NCBI RefSeq assembly: GCF_037392515.1 | Contig: NC_090291.1 | Location: forward strand, 33,050,501 to 33,114,500 | Source: Haliotis asinina | Taxonomy: Eukaryota > Mollusca > Gastropoda > Lepetellida > Haliotidae | Length of the DNA: 64,000 bases | Direction of reading: 5' to 3' | The notes under the pieces: generated by a model | Database searches by the model: none | The model's input: only the letters and a program-made list of their open reading frames with translations | Told to the model about the DNA's origin: nothing | Part shown: one piece after another, positions 58,600 through 64,000 of the stretch | Layout: each line of letters begins with the position of its first letter | How positions within the stretch are numbered: position 1 is the first letter of the stretch | Translations under genes and position numbers: made by a program

Positions 58600-59145
58600 A
58601 CATCTGAATTAGGCATATCATCACATACCAACATGAAAGAAATAAAAAAAACTAAGAAAACCAGTAAACTGAACATCTATTATTTATTTGTTCTCAACAA
58701 TCTTACTGTCCATTTCCAACCAAAGGATTCATAAGATCCGATAAAAATGGGATCAACTTATTTGCGAAAATCTTATACAAAATGTATGAAATGCTTTCTG
58801 GAAAGATGTTTTAATTCATGGGCAACATTACAAAGTAAAACGACTGAGAACGATATTCCAATCAAGTACTTATGGGCAAACGACAATATTTTGATACAAA
58901 ACCAAATGTTTAAATAATACGTAAGAGAAAACGTCAGATTCGTCAATGACCCTCTGAAAATGAATATGTATTGTACCCACAAATGGAAATTGTCATATAA
59001 AGTTCTCATATTTTATTGTAAGTTCATAAAATTAATACACTCCTATTTTCTTGGAAGTCCGTAAATTGATATCAAATTAGTTTCCGATCCAACGAAGCAA
59101 ATTTATCAAGAACTACAAAAGCGTCGTATACCATAGTTCAATATG
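58600..59145 (+). mobile_element. LINE C-terminal fragment (weak)
   Basis: The plus strand reads LNNLTVHFQPKDS and, after stops, CFNSWATLQSKTTENDIPIK, VRENVRFVNDPL and IYQELQKRR, resembling the region after the reverse transcriptase in L1-type LINEs. Old and broken; family uncertain. Confidence 0.45.
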
Positions 59146-59355
59146 TGTGTTTTTAAGACCATCAGTCTTTCATGCCAACATAATTTTTTCTATTTTGTTT
59201 GTTTAGGGGGCTTTTTTTCTTTTGTTTTCTCTTTTTTGTTTTGTTTCAATTACCAGATGCAGTACACATGACAAGGCAATACCTCGCATCTTTGAAGTAC
59301 ATAGATATGCATGTACATGTATATAGGTACATAGAATATCGTGACAGTTTCTGTA

Positions 59356-59358
59356 GAG

Positions 59359-59393
<35 letters not shown>

Positions 59394-59399
59394 TATATG

Positions 59400-59440
<41 letters not shown>

Positions 59441-59448
59441 TATATATA
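59356..59448. repeat. Compound (GA)n/(TA)n microsatellite
   Basis: Alternating runs TATATATA, GAGAGAGA, TATATATA, GAGAGAGA. Confidence 0.97.
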
Positions 59449-59539
59449 ACAGGGTTACACAAAGCGAGTACATTGGGAAGAGATTGGAAATACATGTATC
59501 AATTTATATTATAAGAGCGCTTCAGTGCTCACGTACAAC

Positions 59540-62230
59540 AGCAGATAAATGTTTCCAATTCCTTACAAAGGGATCTAATTTGTTGTTTTTCCTGGCTATA
59601 CACTCTTTGGTTGGACGTGTCTTTTAGCAGTCTAAAATCTCTCGTTTAATATGTGAAACATAATTGAATCTTTTGGATGGAAGTATAATATGATTTATCA
59701 TTTTATTGTTTGAATATATTCCAAACATGACAGAATTTTATAAATGTGACATTACACTGGAGAGGGGTATATAGAAATTGTTCCACATTTGCCAAAAGGT
59801 TTTAAATAAATCACAGTAAAGGAATACATGAGATATGTCTTCTGAGTGTTTTACAGAGATTACGTGTATCGTATCCACTAATTTCATCTTCAGTAGTTCT
59901 TTCTTATAATTTATTCCGTAAATAAACCTGTATTGCAAGACTAACAGTTTAAAATCACCTGTACATTTCCTGTAGCATTTGAATGCATCTCTCCAAATAT
60001 TGTGTTGAAAGACATATGTATTCCAATACTCTAGTACCTTAGGCGTATTGTTGTTCTCCATCAATATATCATAAAATACCCCTTGAACCTTTAACATTTG
60101 AGAATCATATCTTGGTATACACTATCAATTCTAATTGATTTAAGGAGAGAGCTCTGTTGCGTAAAATTATTCTCCACTTTACTGGAATGTTATTTAGCAA
60201 ATGATAACCTAAGGAGGTTCGTCTTATTTTGTACCTGTGTTTTAGCTCATCAAAGCTAAGGAGACAATTTTCATTAAAAATATCTCTAACATAATGGATA
60301 CCGCAATGAAACCAATCTTTTATCATGCTTGAGGATTTAGAGGAAAGATTTCACCTAAGTGGCTGAAAAAGGGTTTGGCCTAAGTCATCACAGTCAAAGG
60401 TGTGGTTTTAATAAAGTATTGTCCAAGCAGAGAAAACATTTCTTCGTTAAGGATTGTCGTTGTCAGATAGGCAATCTACAGCATCAGAGCCAAGTGAGTG
60501 TACAGGATATATGGGGAAAGTGTTATTAAAGCTTGAAGCTTTCTGTAAGTGGCATTTCAATGATGACAATTTCATAGAATTGATGAAACATTCAATGTCA
60601 GCCATTCTGAGGCCTCCAGCCTCGTGGGTTCTAGTGATATTCGACCTTTGAATCTTATATTATTCCACATAAATTTGTAGATTAGATTTCTTTGATGAAT
60701 GTTTTGGTGGGTTAGGGAGTGCAGAGATCACATGTACTAGAGTAGAAGTTGCTAGAGTTTTGATAACAGTAATGTTTCAGATTAAAGTCAACTTTCTTCG
60801 TCTTCAACGATCTATTGTTGCCGTTACGTTTGCCGCTACAAAAGGTATAAGAAATCCCCACAGAACCAGCAAAATATACCACTGAGAAGTCTAAAATTTT
60901 CAATATTTTGTATTGAACAAAAACAAAGGCAAGGTACAAAGATTCACAATAGAGGTTTCATGTACAATGCAAATGAGTCAATTCTAAAGTAATGGGTCAC
61001 AAATATAATATCAACTCGCCAAAGTCTTGGTTTGAGAGTGAGAAACAGTAATACTGAATGTGACGCGGTGGTCAGGCAGCGGTTATGTAGATCAAGCGTT
61101 GACGGAGAGGCAGGCCAGATTGATGCACTCCAGTAAATCTGTGTGTCGATGTCAACACAACCAGCCTTTGATGATTCTTGAATGTTCGAGCACATGTGCC
61201 ACTGTTTCCATTAACGCAGAATTTTCTCGTAGTCTCCCTGAAGGCAGTAATTAATGATAACACATACTGAAAGGGAGGTAACTCTAAAGCGCTACCTTAA
61301 AGCATGATACAAAAAGCACAGAACATTTATGGTACGAAATGTGACCGATAATAGCAATCACTGAAAACCCTAAATATTTATCATGATAATAATCATCACT
61401 TAATCAATAATACAAATTACGGAAAATACACTCTCGTAGCACTATTAATATGTTCTAGGCGTTGTATTAATTACCCAAAGGTCTTTAAGAGAAGCGTTCA
61501 GTGTTATTCCTAAGGTTTAAAATTCACCACTGTGCCAGTTAAGATAAGACATTGCTCAAAGTTATATTACTACCTGTCATTGAGCCTATTTTGTCATATG
61601 TTCATTTTAAGTCATGACATCTAATAGAATTTATTCAGTGTTTCATTTGCAACATTGAGGCTTTTTTCGGAACCATCTAGATATTGTTATGCAGTGCATG
61701 AAACTCTTATCAAAAACAGGAAGCCCACAGAGCTGGTAACTGAAAAATGTCGCCAGCCCCATTAACATGTAACCAGACATGTTTCACAAATAAAATCTGA
61801 TCTGTGGAAGTTGTGGTTTTACTTATCTAACTCATAACTACTATACAGACGTTGTCTATCTACCACAGTTGTAAATCATTTTCGAAATATTACCCTTAGT
61901 CAATGGCATGGTCAAATATATACCCTTGGAAAATGATTTGGCCGACAGGGCTATCAATACAATAAAGCTGTAGGCTAGTTTAAGTACCAAGCAGCACGCC
62001 GCCGGGCTGACGCTATTTCATACACTGGCTGTGTGTCATCAGCATACTGTCCAAGTTTATGTTCAGGATCATAAAGTGTTATACCTTTCATTTCGGGATT
62101 CGACGTTATCATAATGCCTAAAATTTCAATTGCAAGGATAAATAAATAAGGTGAGAGCGGATCTCCCAGTCTACATCCTCGTTCCTTTGATATTAATCTT
62201 AGTAATTACAGAAAAGTGATAGGATCGTTA
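59540..62230 (-). mobile_element. L1-type LINE, decayed
   Basis: On the reverse strand, in order: reverse transcriptase palm with CRLGDPLSPYLFILAIEI and QYADDTQ at about 62010-62200; EAGGLRMADIECFINSMKLS at about 60560-60640; DWFHCGIHYVRDIFNENCLL and RTSLGYHLLNNIPVKWR at 60105-60326; and KVLEYWNTYVFQHNIWRDAF, SEDISHVFLYCDLFKTFWQM (zinc-binding tail) at 59738-60097. The block order and spacing fit an L1/Tx1-type element. Multiple stops and frameshifts separate the blocks; the 5' half is missing. A dispersed repeat interrupts it at 61030-61445. Confidence 0.8.
61030..61445 (-). repeat. Unclassified dispersed repeat, copy 2
   Basis: Reverse complement of the repeat at 43590-43965 (GGTAACTCTAAAGCGCTACC; TACGAAATGTGACC), inserted in the LINE. 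Confidence 0.6.
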
Positions 62231-62244
62231 GCAATGTGTTGGGG

Positions 62245-62390
62245 CAACCTAGTGGTTAACACGTCCACACGTCAGACCGAAGACCAGGGCTCGATTCCCG
62301 ACATACGTAGACTTTCAGGAACCCATTCCTAGTGTCTTCCCCCGAGATGTTTCTGGAATATCGCCCATACAGGCGTAAAATCGTGTTCAC
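62245..62390 (+). mobile_element. tRNA-derived SINE, diverged
   Basis: GGGGCAACCTAGTGGTTAAC (A-box side), GGGCTCGATTCCCGACATAC (B box), then AGTGTCTTCCCCCGAGATGT and a decayed tail. Confidence 0.65.
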
Positions 62391-62599
62391 TAGTGCTATG
62401 CAATATTACCGGTATATACCGATAAATATCACGTGATATGATTATGGCGATATGGTTCAGATTCAGGAATATATTTGATCATCCAGAGTTTTTATCCAGT
62501 TGAATTGCATAGTGACCAAAATGTGCTCTAAGAGTGCTAAATGTACTATATTTTTGCTTTCAAGACTCATTGTACATGTGGAAGCGTCGTTATAAGAGG

Positions 62600-62735
62600 C
62601 TCGAGGTGCCATCAAAGGTCATGAAGGAGTGAGCATACACCCCGAAACGGCACATTACTCACTATAAATAAGCTGAGATCCATGAATCTTACTTTTCTTG
62701 TGCATTTCACTTCTAAATGCTCTTCAAGGATTTTA
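62600..62735 (+). other. Hammerhead-associated repeat, copy 5 (diverged)
   Basis: CATGAAGGAGTGAGCATACA, CCCCGAAACGGC, then TAAATAAGCTGAGATCC and TTCACTTCTAAATGCTCTTC. Same block order as the copies at 25321, 38637 and 56195. Confidence 0.4.
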
Positions 62736-63214
62736 TTAGACTTGTTAGTAGTCTCTGGCTCTGAGTGAACATTTCACAAATCAAATTATTTTGTCTTTTT
62801 TGTTTGTTTAATAGTGGAACATACCTTTTCAATTTTTCATAAAGACCAGTCTTATAAATTTTGTAGGAATGTATGACATTCTGGTCAAGGCTGTCAGTTA
62901 TTGGAGGTCACATGAGATTTTGAGCTCCAGTAATTCACCTAAAGCATGTTTCGTTTCATGCTGAAAACACATTTATATTGGATCTGAATTATAGTAACAA
63001 CTAGGATGGCCCCAAAGGCAATACTGAACGGACTTCCTCCATACACCCACCGTGGCTATCTTCACTTGAACAGTTTCTTTAGACGCCAGCTGGAACGTTC
63101 TGCTGACACGAACACAAAATTCACAAACTGCAGAAAAACAAACTGGATGGCAACGTCAAATATACAAACTACTAGAAAGATTAGAGTCTGACATTTCCCG
63201 AACACTGATTGTTT

Positions 63215-63362
63215 TGATTGTAGGTCATAGATTCCAAATTGCGCAGGTTGATGCTCATGCTGTTGATAACTGGATTGTCTGGTCCAGACTCGACCATTTA
63301 CAGACCACAGCCATATAGCTGGAATACTGCTGAGTGCGGCGAAAAACTCAACTCACCCACTG
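63215..63362 (+). mobile_element. SINE family 1, 5' truncated
   Basis: The middle and tail are present (GCGCAGGTTGATGCTCATGC through AAAAACTCAACTCACCCAC); the head is lost. Confidence 0.75.
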
Positions 63363-63896
63363 TTACGGAATCGACTATTTCCTGAACTCTCATGTATATC
63401 TGTGAACATTCAGTGTTAGGGAAACTCGAGATCTAATTTGAGTGTACCATAGCGGCGTTAAAAATAGATATCTGCCTGTCAGTGCGGCACGGGAACGTTT
63501 AGTTAAAACTTGAGTTGATTCTGCCTGGAAATGTGACAATTTTGTTTCCGTCATAATTGTGACGTAAGTAGTGATATTTACATAACCATAATGTGAAGCA
63601 AATATGTGTCCGAGACTACTTAAAAATAGATATCAAGAGGTCTTGAACAAATTAAGCTTTCCATGGTATGGGCGTTCTAATGATCTATCAAACTCGATTG
63701 TGCTATATGCCGTTCTGGAGAAAAAGAATTTCAAAGACAGGCACTGTCAAAACGCGGAAATCGGCGAAAATTTCAGGGTTTTAAAAAACGCAAAATTTCA
63801 TGTGCTGAATTACTTTTTTTGCATGTTTAATCGATGGGGAATGGGGTTGTCTACATTGTGTGAAAATTTGGTCCATTTACCTCTTTTAGCTTTCGG

Positions 63897-64000
63897 ACCC
63901 GTGAAGGTCGCGGGGGTAGAATAGGCCTTCAGCAACCTATGCTTGCCATAAAAGGCGACTATGCTTGTCGTAAGAGGCGACTAACGGGATCGGGTGGTCG
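63897..64000 (+). mobile_element. SINE family 1, cut by the window end
   Basis: Starts GACCCGTGAAGGTCGCGGG and runs off the end at GATCGGGTGGTCG. Confidence 0.85.

Noticed and set aside
59246-59495. Leu-Ser-Tyr-Ile repeat frames
   Set aside because: Translation of the GA/TA microsatellite.
63604-63924. 106-codon forward frame
   Set aside because: Unrecognised and its end runs into the SINE at 63897; insufficient support.
1-64000. CRISPR arrays, bacterial operons, prophage or ribosomal RNA
   Set aside because: None found; the spliced genes and repeats are eukaryotic, and the tandem repeats lack the repeat-spacer layout of CRISPR.

Overview
This window is animal nuclear DNA, almost certainly from a marine gastropod of the abalone (Haliotis) type. 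The basis is a very abundant SINE-like repeat ending in an ACTCACTCACTCA tail, which I recognise from abalone-like genomes, together with split genes, canonical GT/AG introns, and a mixture of Tc1/mariner, Crypton, LINE, Penelope-like and Mutator-like relics. The species assignment is inference.

Left third (1-17000). A minus-strand exon at 2817-3083 carries a signal peptide and a PAN/Apple-like module. It is the first exon of a gene that runs left or is incomplete. A complete seven-exon cathepsin Z (cathepsin X) gene lies on the plus strand at 5632-16086 and splices to 293 residues with all phases matching. Its 5 kb intron 2 holds a Tc1 relic, SINEs, an 8-bp minisatellite, two long hairpins and, on the opposite strand, a four-exon Crypton-type tyrosine recombinase gene (9394-11479).

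Middle (17000-47300). This is the most interesting part. Two tandem paralogous genes on the minus strand (25088-33637 and 38397-44784) each splice without a break into about 300 residues: signal peptide, PAN/Apple-like module, Sushi/CCP domain, galectin domain. The combination is unusual, because galectins are normally leaderless and cytosolic. Each gene sits in one arm of a diverged tandem duplication of roughly 11-12 kb (about 23380-34720 and 35930-47300). Comparing the arms exposes lineage-specific insertions: a LINE and a Mutator-like element in arm A, a SINE and a Penelope-like element in arm B. A younger inverted copy of part of arm A (17181-19741) carries a pseudo-exon and a fresh-looking Tc1 transposon (17675-19286) with an intact DD34E transposase. 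Arm A provides the empty site.

Right third (47300-64000). I see no confident host gene. There are leftover first-exon fragments of the PAN family (49855-51300), LINE fragments, a 24-bp minisatellite, SINEs, palindromic elements, a G/T-rich strand-asymmetric tract and a decayed L1-type LINE on the minus strand (59540-62230).

Cathepsin Z is lysosomal or secreted proteolysis; the PAN-CCP-galectin proteins look like secreted lectins or recognition molecules. Nothing in the sequence shows that the two work together.
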